Numbered from the stretch's first letter, positions 53,688-62,470 are shown. The stretch: 64,000 nucleotides of DNA from Amoeboaphelidium occidentale (GCA_023515795.1 JALGPX010000043.1:2751-66750); one strand, 5' to 3'. Numbers and translations are program-made. The notes: generated by a model from the sequence alone, not told the origin.

Positions 53688-55229
53688 ATGGCGGAGTCGA
53701 TTATTACAAAGTCTGATCAAATGTCCGGAGGTCTCGGAATGCACCAGCCAGGTTCCTCTGGGCTCATGGGCACACCAATTTTAACGGATAGCAGTTATTA
53801 CAGAGATCAAGTTGATAGAGTTTTAAGGGAGAATAAGCAACTCAGAACACGAATGGAGCAATTAGAAAAGGAAAATGTGTCTCTGAAGAAGAGCGTCTTT
53901 GATTTAACAAACAGAATATCAGAGCTATTGAGGTCTAATACCTCTACTTCAAAGTACTTCATGCCGGAACCTTCGATTGATGTCTCAAGCTACGGTGTTC
54001 CAGGCCAAAGGTCACAAAACGAAGCTGCGCACTACGTTGGCAGTACAATTGGCTCGCCTGTAATGGCTGGGAGCTCTGTGTCAAGTTCTTTTATGAATGG
54101 CTTACAGAAACAGTTTACAGCTACTTCAGAGCACGTGGGAGAAGATTTGGCGGTTCTGAAGGGCAAACAAAGCTTTGTGTTGAAGCATGAAATCAAATCG
54201 CATTCTGGGGCTGTCTATGTAGTTAAACACTCACCCAATGGTATGTTCATGGCTTCTGGTTCTTTTGACAAGACTGTTCGGGTGTTTGATTGTAACAATG
54301 ATTACGCAGAGGTTCAGTGTTTCAAGAAGCATTCTTTAAATGTTTCAGACCTGACATGGTTGCCGGACTCTACGGAAGTTATTTCTGGGTCGTTTGATCA
54401 AACATGCAAGATTTTTAATCTTGAAGAGGGTCGCATGGTGCATTCTGTAGAATGTGAAGGCTTCTTGCAATGCGTCGAAGTTGTACCTAGTGATCCTGCT
54501 TTATTCTGGAGCTCTACATCCAAGAAAATAATTGTATTGAATGATAGACGTAAGCCTAATCCTGCGCTGGTCGTTCGAAATGATGGTATTATCAACTGTA
54601 TGCATGTTTACAACGATAGCTCAAAGTTGCTTACGGGCGATTCTTCAGGTTGTTTGAAAACTTGGGATTTTAGAACTGGACAATTGTTAAACAGTTACAC
54701 TAATGAAACAAAATCTCCAATTAGCTCATTTAGCTTCGTGAGAACGAGTCTGGATCAAGAGGAACATCGATTCATGGCAGTGAACAGTTATGACAACGTT
54801 GTTCGAGTTTATGATCGAGGAGATGATATTGCTCCGAATGCATGCAGATTGCTTTATGAAGTAAAAGGACCTCATTTGAAGAATTGGCCGATTAAGAATG
54901 CGTTCTTCCAACCAACGTTACAGCCTCTTCAGAATGCGCTTGGAGGAGAAGGAATCGAAGGAAGAGAACACAATGATCGATACATACTTGCTAGTGGTAG
55001 CAGTGATGCTAATGTTTATTTGTATTCTGTTAAGTTGGATCAATTGAGTCGCCCCAGTTCGAGAGGTGTTGGTAAAGTGGAAATCCCAACTGGAGTTGAT
55101 ACCTTGCAAGTACTTCAAGGCCACAGCGATCGAGTTTATGGTGTTTCATTTCATCCTAGAGATTTATCCCTCGCTTCCTCAAGCTCAGATTTTTCAATTA
55201 GAATTTGGAAGCCTCGAACCAAGCAATAA
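53688..55229 (+). CDS. Coiled-coil/WD40-repeat protein
   Basis: 513 aa, intronless. A Gly/Ser/Met-rich N-terminus leads to a coiled coil (about residues 38-85, YYRDQVDRVLRENKQLRTRMEQLEKENVSLKK). A Ser-rich linker then precedes a seven-bladed propeller (about 165-510). Blades include GAVYVVKHSPNGMFMASGSFDKTVRVFDC, VSDLTWLPDSTEVISGSFDQTCKIFN, SKLLTGDSSGCLKTWDFRTG and the last, GHSDRVYGVSFHPRDLSLASSSSDFSIRIWKP. The coiled coil suggests a dimer. I cannot tie it to one named family. Its stop codon overlaps the left end of the first Fanzor-like repeat unit. Confidence 0.85.
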   Translation: MAESIITKSDQMSGGLGMHQPGSSGLMGTPILTDSSYYRDQVDRVLRENKQLRTRMEQLEKENVSLKKSVFDLTNRISELLRSNTSTSKYFMPEPSIDVSSYGVPGQRSQNEAAHYVGSTIGSPVMAGSSVSSSFMNGLQKQFTATSEHVGEDLAVLKGKQSFVLKHEIKSHSGAVYVVKHSPNGMFMASGSFDKTVRVFDCNNDYAEVQCFKKHSLNVSDLTWLPDSTEVISGSFDQTCKIFNLEEGRMVHSVECEGFLQCVEVVPSDPALFWSSTSKKIIVLNDRRKPNPALVVRNDGIINCMHVYNDSSKLLTGDSSGCLKTWDFRTGQLLNSYTNETKSPISSFSFVRTSLDQEEHRFMAVNSYDNVVRVYDRGDDIAPNACRLLYEVKGPHLKNWPIKNAFFQPTLQPLQNALGGEGIEGREHNDRYILASGSSDANVYLYSVKLDQLSRPSSRGVGKVEIPTGVDTLQVLQGHSDRVYGVSFHPRDLSLASSSSDFSIRIWKPRTKQ

Positions 55230-55283
55230 CTGGCCCTTCGCTACAGGATTAGTTCAAATAAAATCCAAATCTTACTTGGAAGA

Positions 55284-55316
55284 GCGTTACACGAATCGCC
55301 GATTTCTCGGCTACGC
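55284..55316 (-). other. Conserved hairpin in the 3' flank of Fanzor-like relic A
   Basis: On the minus strand 55298-55311 reads GCCGA-GAAA-TCGGC, a five-bp stem closed by a GNRA loop. It is nested in an outer GCGT/ACGC pairing (55313-55316 with 55284-55287). Copy B (55642-55674) keeps the loop and turns one C-G pair into U-G. It sits where TnpB/Fanzor elements carry their guide RNA, just 3' of the gene; whether it is one is inference. Confidence 0.45.
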
Positions 55317-55361
55317 TGGTGGAGACTGAACAAGTAAATATGCAAGCATAATCACCTGACA

Positions 55362-55582
55362 TTAGCCTTCATTTGCATTCAAATCCAAGAAAACGTGCCT
55401 GATATTTCGTGCAGCGTTTATGTCCCTGTTCCAAACAGTTAAGCAATCTGAATTGCAGATTTTAACCGCCCGAAACTTTGTCTGTTTCAACTCATGTAAA
55501 CAGAATGAGCATAACTTGCAGGGTTCAGNGATGTTCCTGTTCATTGAAGCACCCTTCGGAAACTTGCTGAAACTCTTGAAGA
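55362..55582 (-). pseudogene. Fanzor/TnpB-like nuclease, C-terminal relic A
   Basis: Minus-strand frame that ends at 55362 and stays open up to the border with unit B. It reads EPCKLCSFCLHELKQTKFRAV, then KICNSDCLTVWNRDINAARNI. The Cys pairs fit the zinc ribbon of TnpB/Fanzor proteins, and the Asp in NRDINAARNI fits the third RuvC catalytic residue (family knowledge). The rest of the nuclease, including RuvC I and II, is absent. One N (55530) lies in the frame. Upstream residues (KSFSKFPKGASMNRNI) are cut off where unit B begins. A truncated gene of a mobile element, not a working enzyme. Confidence 0.72.
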
Positions 55583-55719
55583 AATAACTGGCCCTTCGCT
55601 ACAGGATTAGTTCAAATAAAATCCAAATCTTACTTAGAAGAGCGTTACACGAATCGCCGATTTCTCAGCTACGCTGGCGGAGACTGTACAAGTAAATATG
55701 CAGGCATAATCACCTGTCA

Positions 55720-55971
55720 TTAACCTTCATTTGCATTCAAATCCAAGAAAACGTGCCTGATATTTCGTGCAGCGTTAATGTCCCTCTTCCAAACAGTTAA
55801 GCAATCTGAATTGCAGATTTTAACCGCCCGAAACTTTGTCTGTTTCAACTCATGTAAACAGAATGAACTTAACTTGCAGGGTTCTGAGCGAGCTAGATAT
55901 ATTCTCTTTAAGAAAGTGCATTCGCACTCCAGCTCGCAGCATGTAGACGCTTGAGCTGGAGCTGCAAGCAA
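55720..55971 (-). pseudogene. Fanzor/TnpB-like nuclease, C-terminal relic B
   Basis: Second copy of the same C-terminal segment, ending at 55720. It reads EPCKLSSFCLHELKQTKFRAV, KICNSDCLTVWKRDINAARNI. Relative to copy A, one zinc-ligand candidate Cys is Ser and the Asn before the catalytic Arg-Asp is Lys. The sequence upstream of EPCK (beyond 55888) is unrelated to copy A. It includes a Cys-rich run and lies in the promoter side of the acyl-CoA synthetase gene. Decayed relic. Confidence 0.7.
55927..55961. repeat. 9-bp perfect inverted repeat (CTCCAGCTC/GAGCTGGAG, 17-nt loop)
   Basis: Arms at 55927-55935 and 55953-55961. It lies between relic B and the acyl-CoA synthetase start, 57 bp before its ATG. 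It may be an element-end hairpin or a regulatory palindrome; unit A has no counterpart. Confidence 0.55.
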
Positions 55972-56017
55972 TAAGCCTTTTGTTATTTGCCGTCAGTGTT
56001 GTTTTTTCACACAACAA

Positions 56018-58063
56018 ATGCCCCAAGCTTCAAATTCGCAGGAAAAGTTCACAATTGCTGTGCCAAACAGTCAAAAGCCTGGCTCGTCTGCAATTTACAG
56101 GAATAAGTCCAGCCCAGATAAGTTGGCATTTGATGAAAGTCTGCCAAGAACTTTGTATGAGAATTTCCAGAAGGGTCTCAAAATTTCTCCTGATGGCCCA
56201 TGCTTAGGCACAAGAACTATTGACCCAAAAACAAAGAAGGCAGGCGCATATCAGTTCCAGACTTACCGACAAGTAAATGAGCGTCTTACTAATTTTGGTG
56301 CTGGTTTGCTGCAACTCGGTGGAACTGTTTTAAAACAAGGGGGCGTCGGTTGGAATGTCGGCTTGTACTCCATCAATAGGCCTGAATGGGTGATTGCGGA
56401 ACAGGGCTGTAATGCTTATTCGCTGGTCACTGTCGCTTTGTATGATACTTTGGGTGCTGATACACTTTCCTTTACGGTAAATCATGCAGATTTAAGCGTT
56501 GTCGTTTGTTCGCTTGACAAGATTCCTAATCTTCTCAAAGTTTCTTCGAGTTGCCCAAAGTTGAAGGCGATCGTATCGATGGATGAATTTGGTCCGAATG
56601 AGAAAGTCGTAAATGTTCTGAAACAATGGTGCGCAGACAAGAATATTTCGCTTTACAGTTTCAAAGAGATTGAAGAATTGGGTCAAAAGCACGCAAGAAA
56701 GCACATTCCGCCTAAGCAGGATGATATTACAACAATTTGTTATACTTCTGGTACCACTGGAAATCCAAAAGGAGTAATGGTGTATCATCGTAATTTTGTT
56801 GCTGCTGCTGATGGAATTAAATCTCATAATTTGAGTTTCGATAAGAATGATGTAATGATCAGTTATTTGCCTCTTGCTCACTGCTTTGAGCGTGTGCTTC
56901 AGACTGCAATTTATGGGAACGGTGCATCGATTGGTTTCTATCGTGGTGATGTCTTGTTACTTGTCGAAGATATTCAGGCTTTGAGACCTACGTTCTTCCC
57001 TTCTGTACCTAGATTATTCAATAGGATCTATGCCAAATTAATTGAAGGAACCATCAAGGCTCCTGGTGTAAAGGGTATGCTTTGTAGAAAGGCTGTTGCT
57101 GATAAGTTGTACTATTTGAAGGAAGCAAATACATTGCACCATACATTTTGGGATGGTCTGTTGTTCAAGAAAGTTGCAGCTGTACTTGGAGGACGTGTAA
57201 GATTGATGATTACCGGTTCTGCTCCTATTTCAGGTGAAGTTTTAAACTTTCTCCGAGTTTGTTTCTCGTGTGAGATTTTAGAAGGCTTTGGTCAAACTGA
57301 GTGCGCAGCAGGTTCAACTTTGACATTCCCCGGTGATTACATAACTGGTCAAGTTGGTGTTCCAGTTGTTTGTAATGAAATCAAATTGGTTGATGTGCCG
57401 GATATGGGTTATTTTACTACTGGTGATAAACCAAAAGGTGAAATTTGCATCAGAGGATACAATGTCATGAAGGGCTATTACAAAGAGCCAGCAAAGACTG
57501 CTGAAACACTTGATGAAGAAGGCTGGTTGCACACTGGAGACATTGGAACCATCACTGAAAAAGGTTGTGTTGCCATTATTGATAGAAAGAAGAACATTTT
57601 CAAACTTGCCCAAGGAGAATATGTTGCACCAGAGCGCTTGGAAGCAGTTTATCTGAAATCAAAATTTATAATGCAATGTTTCGTTCATGGAGACTCTTTG
57701 CAGAGTGAATTAGTCGCTGTCATTGTACCAGAGCCAGTTCAGTTACAGGAATGGGCTAAGAAGAATTTGGATAAAGGTACTTCGTTGGAGATGGAATTAT
57801 TGTGTCAAAAGAAGGAAGTTCATGCGTTGCTCCTTACTGAGCTCGCTAGAGTAGGAAAAGCTTTGAAGTTGGCTGGATTTGAGTTGCCAAAGAACATTCA
57901 TGTTGAGCATGAACCATTTTCCGTTGAGAATGATTTGCTGACTCCTTCTTTCAAGCTCAAGAGAAATATTGCTGTAAAAAAATACCGCAAGATCCTGGAT
58001 AAGTTATACGAAGAATTGGAGAAACAAAAACAGGTTGTCGGTGAGACTAAATCGATGTTGTAA
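56018..58063 (+). CDS. FAA1: Long-chain acyl-CoA synthetase
   Basis: Activates fatty acids to acyl-CoA with ATP. 681 aa, intronless. The AMP-binding P-loop YTSGTTGNPKGVM, the linker region ILEGFGQTECAAGSTLTFPGD, the gate motif LHTGDIGTITEKGCVAIIDRKKNIFKLAQGEYVAPE and the catalytic Lys region TPSFKLKRNIAVKKY are all in place, as in Faa1/ACSL. No peroxisomal C-terminal signal (ends KSML) and no N-terminal membrane segment are evident, so ER or lipid-droplet attachment would be peripheral. TatD begins 32 bp after its stop. Confidence 0.97.
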   Translation: MPQASNSQEKFTIAVPNSQKPGSSAIYRNKSSPDKLAFDESLPRTLYENFQKGLKISPDGPCLGTRTIDPKTKKAGAYQFQTYRQVNERLTNFGAGLLQLGGTVLKQGGVGWNVGLYSINRPEWVIAEQGCNAYSLVTVALYDTLGADTLSFTVNHADLSVVVCSLDKIPNLLKVSSSCPKLKAIVSMDEFGPNEKVVNVLKQWCADKNISLYSFKEIEELGQKHARKHIPPKQDDITTICYTSGTTGNPKGVMVYHRNFVAAADGIKSHNLSFDKNDVMISYLPLAHCFERVLQTAIYGNGASIGFYRGDVLLLVEDIQALRPTFFPSVPRLFNRIYAKLIEGTIKAPGVKGMLCRKAVADKLYYLKEANTLHHTFWDGLLFKKVAAVLGGRVRLMITGSAPISGEVLNFLRVCFSCEILEGFGQTECAAGSTLTFPGDYITGQVGVPVVCNEIKLVDVPDMGYFTTGDKPKGEICIRGYNVMKGYYKEPAKTAETLDEEGWLHTGDIGTITEKGCVAIIDRKKNIFKLAQGEYVAPERLEAVYLKSKFIMQCFVHGDSLQSELVAVIVPEPVQLQEWAKKNLDKGTSLEMELLCQKKEVHALLLTELARVGKALKLAGFELPKNIHVEHEPFSVENDLLTPSFKLKRNIAVKKYRKILDKLYEELEKQKQVVGETKSML

Positions 58064-58095
58064 GCCAACAGAATAAATCAGAATTCAATTTCTTC

Positions 58096-59016
58096 ATGTC
58101 GTTGAAGTCGAAACAGCTCAAGTTGATTGATATCGCGCTGAATTGGGGCGATGATATGTTCCGTGGTGTTTATCACGGAAAGAAGTGCCATGCAGACGAC
58201 TCCTTAAAAATTATCGAGAGAGCCAAAGCAGCAGGAGTTCAAAAGTTTATATTCACCGGAACAGATCTTGAAGAAAGCCGTAATTGCCTTGAATTAGCAA
58301 AAGAACAAGACTGCTTTTACTCCACAGTGGGCTGTCATCCTACGCGATGTACGGAATTTGAGAGTGACCCTGATAAGTATTACGATGAACTTCTGCAGCT
58401 CGCTGAATCTGCACCAGGAAAAGTTGTTGCTATTGGTGAATGTGGCTTAGATCTGGACCGGTTACATTTTTGCCATTTAGAAACTCAAAAGAAGTACTTT
58501 GATAAACAGTTTGGACTAGCTGAATTAACGAAGCTGCCCATGTTTCTGCATAACAGGAACACCAACGGTTTGTTCGTTGAAATGATGAAACAGAATCGTG
58601 ATAGATTTAGTGGAGGTGTTGTGCATTCTTTCGATGGGACCGTTGACGAAATGAAGCAGCTTACAGATGAACTCGGCCTTTACATTGGCATCAATGGTTG
58701 TTCCTTGAAAACTGAAGAGAACCTTGAAGTTGTGAAGCAAATACCTCGTGAAAAGCTGATGCTTGAAACAGATGCGCCTTGGTGCGATATTCGACCTTCT
58801 CATGCTTCTTACAAACACCTGAATAATTTTAAACCAGAACCATCACAGGTTTGCAAGAAGGAAAAGTTCACAGAAGGTAAAATGATAAAAGGTCGAAATG
58901 AGCCTTGCAACATTTCTCAAGTTCTTGAAGTTGTTGCGAGTATCAGAGACGAAGACATTCACGAGCTAGCGGAAGCCATCTATGAAAACACCAACCAGCT
59001 TTTTGGCTTATCGTAG
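58096..59016 (+). CDS. TatD family metal-dependent DNase (TATDN1)
   Basis: 306 aa, intronless. It matches eukaryotic TATDN1: IDIALNWGDDMFRGVYHGKKCHADD, FIFTGTDLEESRNCLELA, STVGCHPTRCTEF, VAIGECGLDLDRLHFC, PMFLHNRNTNG, GVVHSFDGT and LMLETDAPWCDIRPSHASY. Metal ligands are expected at the Glu of GECGLD, the His of FLHNR and VHSF and the Asp of ETDAPW. The first HxH site is replaced by IDIALN, as usual in TATDN1. These are 3'-5' exonucleases/AP endonucleases used in DNA repair and apoptosis-like nuclear degradation. Confidence 0.96.
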   Translation: MSLKSKQLKLIDIALNWGDDMFRGVYHGKKCHADDSLKIIERAKAAGVQKFIFTGTDLEESRNCLELAKEQDCFYSTVGCHPTRCTEFESDPDKYYDELLQLAESAPGKVVAIGECGLDLDRLHFCHLETQKKYFDKQFGLAELTKLPMFLHNRNTNGLFVEMMKQNRDRFSGGVVHSFDGTVDEMKQLTDELGLYIGINGCSLKTEENLEVVKQIPREKLMLETDAPWCDIRPSHASYKHLNNFKPEPSQVCKKEKFTEGKMIKGRNEPCNISQVLEVVASIRDEDIHELAEAIYENTNQLFGLS

Positions 59017-59110
59017 AAATATAATTTGTTAATATCCTTCCAGAGTTTTCTCATGCTTTGGTTTGGTGTCTCATGTGAATCAAACATCTTCGACGCCATC
59101 TTTTCAAAAT

Positions 59111-59950
59111 ATGATATTCCAGTATTTCATAACGATTATCGCACTATCCGCAGAAGGCATTAAAGCTCTGTCTGTCGCAAACGAAATAGCGGGCAAAGAA
59201 CGCGGAGGGATATTTTGTAACAACACTTTCAGGATACTCGACAAGAATAATGACGGCGCGATATCAGAAAGCGAATTCAGACACGTGATACTGATGGCTA
59301 TGCAGAATCGGAGACATCATGATATACAATCTGCAGGACCTGAAAGCATGCCAGAGTTCTCTTCAGTTGACAAAAACTCTGATGGTTCGCTTGATCATGA
59401 TGAACTATGTTCTTATTTAAGTCTTGATGATTTCAACTTGAACAAACATTCCATGCTTTCATTAAAGAACATGACACGAGGTATGGATACTTTAAAGTCA
59501 AAAAAGTACGCTAAAAGAATGTACATGGATGCTTATGACAAAATCTGTCCTGATCAAGATTCTGCAAAAGCTTGGACAAGACTTCACACGCAATGCAATT
59601 TTACTTCGGATGAAGCGCCACAAGATTTAGACGCACTCGTAGCTTCCGATAACTGTAAAGTATTTGACTGCACTTCAGACTATGAGAATCAAATGGAGAA
59701 GAAGCTAACGACCTCTGTGATTTTGCTTTCTATTTTCCTTCTATTTTATACAATGCTCGTGGTATTTGCTGCCTTCTTTTTTATTACATCGTTCGCGGCA
59801 ATTATTGGCGCTGGGGCTGCATTCGCTGTATGGAAGATGGCACTGATACCAGCTTCGTTGATTCTGTTCGCAGGGCTGTTAGTAGGGGAGATATTCCTAT
59901 TTAAGAAGATGATACACGACGCAACCCTTTTGCATTTGTTGGACAAATAG
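59111..59950 (+). CDS. EF-hand membrane protein, unknown family
   Basis: 279 aa, intronless. A cleavable signal is likely (MIFQYFITIIALSAEGIKA). Two complete EF-hand loops follow, DKNNDGAISESE and DKNSDGSLDHDE (residues about 48-60 and 88-100). Then comes a Cys-containing region (KICPDQDSAKAW, QCNFTSDE, NCKVFDCTSDY). Two or three C-terminal transmembrane segments (VILLSIFLLFYTMLVVFAAFFFITSF and MALIPASLILFAGLLVGEIFLF) complete it. With EF-hands on the lumenal or outer side it could sense Ca2+ in the ER or at the surface; that is inference. No family recognised. Confidence 0.65.
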   Translation: MIFQYFITIIALSAEGIKALSVANEIAGKERGGIFCNNTFRILDKNNDGAISESEFRHVILMAMQNRRHHDIQSAGPESMPEFSSVDKNSDGSLDHDELCSYLSLDDFNLNKHSMLSLKNMTRGMDTLKSKKYAKRMYMDAYDKICPDQDSAKAWTRLHTQCNFTSDEAPQDLDALVASDNCKVFDCTSDYENQMEKKLTTSVILLSIFLLFYTMLVVFAAFFFITSFAAIIGAGAAFAVWKMALIPASLILFAGLLVGEIFLFKKMIHDATLLHLLDK

Positions 59951-59989
59951 ATTCTTTCTGCGGTTGTTTCAAGCCCTTTTTTATCCAGC

Positions 59990-62470
59990 ATGCGAAGACA
60001 GTTTCCGACAAGACCGCTAGAAAAAGTTCCACCAAGAAGGCCTTCTTATAATCAATATCGAAAGGGGCTTTGGAGCTCTGAACAAGTTATAATGTATATT
60101 GCTGCTTTATGTTTTGGCTGTTTCATACTTCAAGTAATGTTTGGTGGTTATATTACACCTATGGAACACGGAAAGGGACATGAAACAAAAGATCACAGTG
60201 AAGAACACAAGCTGTTTACGAGTTATAATTTCTACGACCTCTTCTGTGAAGGCGATCCTGGAAAATGTTCCTTGGCCAGGTTCGCTTGCATTCAGGACCA
60301 CAAGATTTGCAAGATTGCTTCTGTTTACTACATTGACGACGAACTGTTCCTGTTGTATGATCCTCAAAGACAATCAGCGAATGAAGATAAGTCTGCCTCA
60401 TTGGGTTTGCTAAAATCAGCGTTTCCCAACACAAAAATACACTTTCTGTCCATTCTACATGTTCAAGATCGTTTCAAGCCAAGCTCTGATCCTGTGATGT
60501 TGGAAAAGAAGAAGCTTATAAGCGTAAATAGCAAGAAGGATGATAAGTCGTTCTTTAATCAGATCATGGCAATTGTTTCTAGTTGGGCAGGTGCTTTTGC
60601 GTTTAATACCCCAGGGCTTGATCAATTCGATTTGATTTATGGCTCGAAGAATATTCCGGATGATATGGTCAAGTTATTGAATATTCCAGTGTTCCAGCTT
60701 AAGAAGGGCGAAGGCTTCCTTATTGATTATTTATTCCTTGCTGATAATGATTTAATTGACTATGAAGCATTGTCAAATAATCCACAATTTACATGGACGC
60801 CTTCTCCGTTATCACAAGCATTTGATTTTCTGAAGGAGAAATTAAACAAACTTCAAGCGAAAAAGGAAAGCAAGCAATATTCTAAAAGCATTGTTTACTA
60901 CTCTGATGTTAAGAGCCATCAGTTTCCAGATCACGCATTAATCGAGAATTACTTGTCTATTTACGATGAACGGACAACATGGAGTATCACTAGCTCAGAC
61001 GCTGTCGCTTCAGGAGAAGCTGCTCGTGACATATCTTTTGCTGATGTCCTTGTTGGGTCTCCTACAGAAGATTGGTTATGGGGAATGTTGCTCGCTAGAG
61101 ATGATGCCGTTATAATTGAAATGGAACCGATTAATTATTTGTATTGGAACTTGGCAAAGATAGTGAAGAAAAAGTACTTGTTCTACGGCAGTAGCAGATT
61201 GAATGTTGCACCGGAAGTCAAAGGTATTCATGTGTTTCGTAAAAGGGCCGATTCAAAGCAAAAGTTCTCAATTGCACCACAAACAAAAGAAACCGAGTCT
61301 CTCATCAAGCCAAGCGGGTTATCATCTCTAATTTTGTCCTCTGTGTACTTTTTGAACAAGAAGTTTGTAACTAATATGCCGTGGGAACAGTTGAATAATC
61401 AGATTATTGAAATCAAGAGTGTTTGTGAATTCGCTATTCAAACAAAGAGAATTTATGTATTGCCACGGCTTGCTGTAAGGCGTAATGATTACAATAATGA
61501 TAATCAATGGTCCTTTTCATTTGATGTTGCAAAGTATGACTTCTATTCTATGGAAAAATACTTCAATGATGTGAGCATGTCAAACCAGTTCATGTGCAAT
61601 GTGATTTCGATGGACAATTATAAAACTTTGCTTCAATTCTCTGAAAAAGTAAAGCCGCAGTTATTATTTAATCCTTTCGGTTCTGGGACTAATGAAGACC
61701 AAGTCACTGGATATTACAAAGATGTTCTTTCTCTTCCTTCCGGTAATTTGCAGACTACTCCAAGAATGTATCAGCTGAATGATACTGAAGTGGACATTCA
61801 TTTTGGAAAACAGTCTGAATTTTACAAAGAACACACTCTTGCTCTTGGTTGTGCATTCTGGTTAGTTGATTTCGGCTACAAGCAACCGTATCCCATTGAG
61901 CGGTTTGTTGATTACATGGAGTATAAATCTTACCGTAAAAGCGTCGAAGGGATATACGCATCTGTTGATAGAAGCGTTTATGAGTTAGCGGATGAGTTTT
62001 ATAATGATCTCAGTGTGTCTGAAGACAAAGCTTGGATTGGTATTCACATTAGAAGAGGAGATTATTGGAACAAATGCAAATCTATATCCGATGAAAGGCT
62101 AAGGAACAAATGCTTTCCATCTGTCGAACAGATACAGAAACAAATTGAAGATGTCATTCAACAGGAGATGTTAGATGGGAAGGATGTGTTTTTGTACATT
62201 GCAACGAATTCAGCAGATATTACGGAACTTGAACCACTAACCACAAAGTATCGATATTCTTTGTTTAAGACTGCATTTAATTTTGCATCGCCGAGCAAGA
62301 GACAGTATTTCAGAGATCGACTAACTCAGCTGGATACGACCCAAGTATCTCTTTTTGAAATGCTTCTTTCTTCTAGATTTGATTATTTTATTGGCACCGT
62401 TTACAGCTCCTTCTCTAGATCGATCATCGAGTTCAGGATCATTGACAAGAAGCCATGGCTTGTTTTCTAA
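59990..62470 (+). CDS. Type II membrane two-part glycosyltransferase: GT61-like middle and O-fucosyltransferase-like C-terminus
   Basis: 826 aa, intronless. A short basic cytosolic tail, one membrane anchor (VIMYIAALCFGCFILQVMFGGYI) and a long lumenal part, the Golgi type II layout. Residues about 340-400 (FADVLVGSPTEDWLWGMLLARDDAVIIEMEP) recall the C-terminal part of GT61 (EOGT/xylosyltransferase) enzymes, though the canonical GAGL is SPTEDWLWG. Residues about 680-826 resemble GDP-fucose protein O-fucosyltransferases: WIGIHIRRGDYWNKC, FLYIATNSADITEL and FIGTVYSSFSRSIIEFR. The Arg in HIRRGD is the expected GDP-fucose contact. A two-enzyme fusion is suggested, but the GT61-like half may have lost activity. 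Confidence 0.72.
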   Translation: MRRQFPTRPLEKVPPRRPSYNQYRKGLWSSEQVIMYIAALCFGCFILQVMFGGYITPMEHGKGHETKDHSEEHKLFTSYNFYDLFCEGDPGKCSLARFACIQDHKICKIASVYYIDDELFLLYDPQRQSANEDKSASLGLLKSAFPNTKIHFLSILHVQDRFKPSSDPVMLEKKKLISVNSKKDDKSFFNQIMAIVSSWAGAFAFNTPGLDQFDLIYGSKNIPDDMVKLLNIPVFQLKKGEGFLIDYLFLADNDLIDYEALSNNPQFTWTPSPLSQAFDFLKEKLNKLQAKKESKQYSKSIVYYSDVKSHQFPDHALIENYLSIYDERTTWSITSSDAVASGEAARDISFADVLVGSPTEDWLWGMLLARDDAVIIEMEPINYLYWNLAKIVKKKYLFYGSSRLNVAPEVKGIHVFRKRADSKQKFSIAPQTKETESLIKPSGLSSLILSSVYFLNKKFVTNMPWEQLNNQIIEIKSVCEFAIQTKRIYVLPRLAVRRNDYNNDNQWSFSFDVAKYDFYSMEKYFNDVSMSNQFMCNVISMDNYKTLLQFSEKVKPQLLFNPFGSGTNEDQVTGYYKDVLSLPSGNLQTTPRMYQLNDTEVDIHFGKQSEFYKEHTLALGCAFWLVDFGYKQPYPIERFVDYMEYKSYRKSVEGIYASVDRSVYELADEFYNDLSVSEDKAWIGIHIRRGDYWNKCKSISDERLRNKCFPSVEQIQKQIEDVIQQEMLDGKDVFLYIATNSADITELEPLTTKYRYSLFKTAFNFASPSKRQYFRDRLTQLDTTQVSLFEMLLSSRFDYFIGTVYSSFSRSIIEFRIIDKKPWLVF

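Larger units (their letters stand above)
55225..55888 (-). repeat. Two ~305-bp direct repeats (unit A 55225-55529, unit B 55583-55887)
   Basis: The units align without gaps at an offset of 358 bp and I count about 11 differences, near 96% identity. Both begin AATAACTGGCCCTTCGC; the first starts at the stop codon of the WD40 gene. Each holds the 3' end of a Fanzor/TnpB-like reading frame (minus strand) and its downstream flank. The differences rule out an assembly copy of the kind seen at the N-gaps. Confidence 0.9.

Noticed and set aside
55225-55888. Direct repeats as another assembly artefact
   Set aside because: There are no N between the units and about 11 differences over 305 bp, unlike the single mismatch at both N-gaps.
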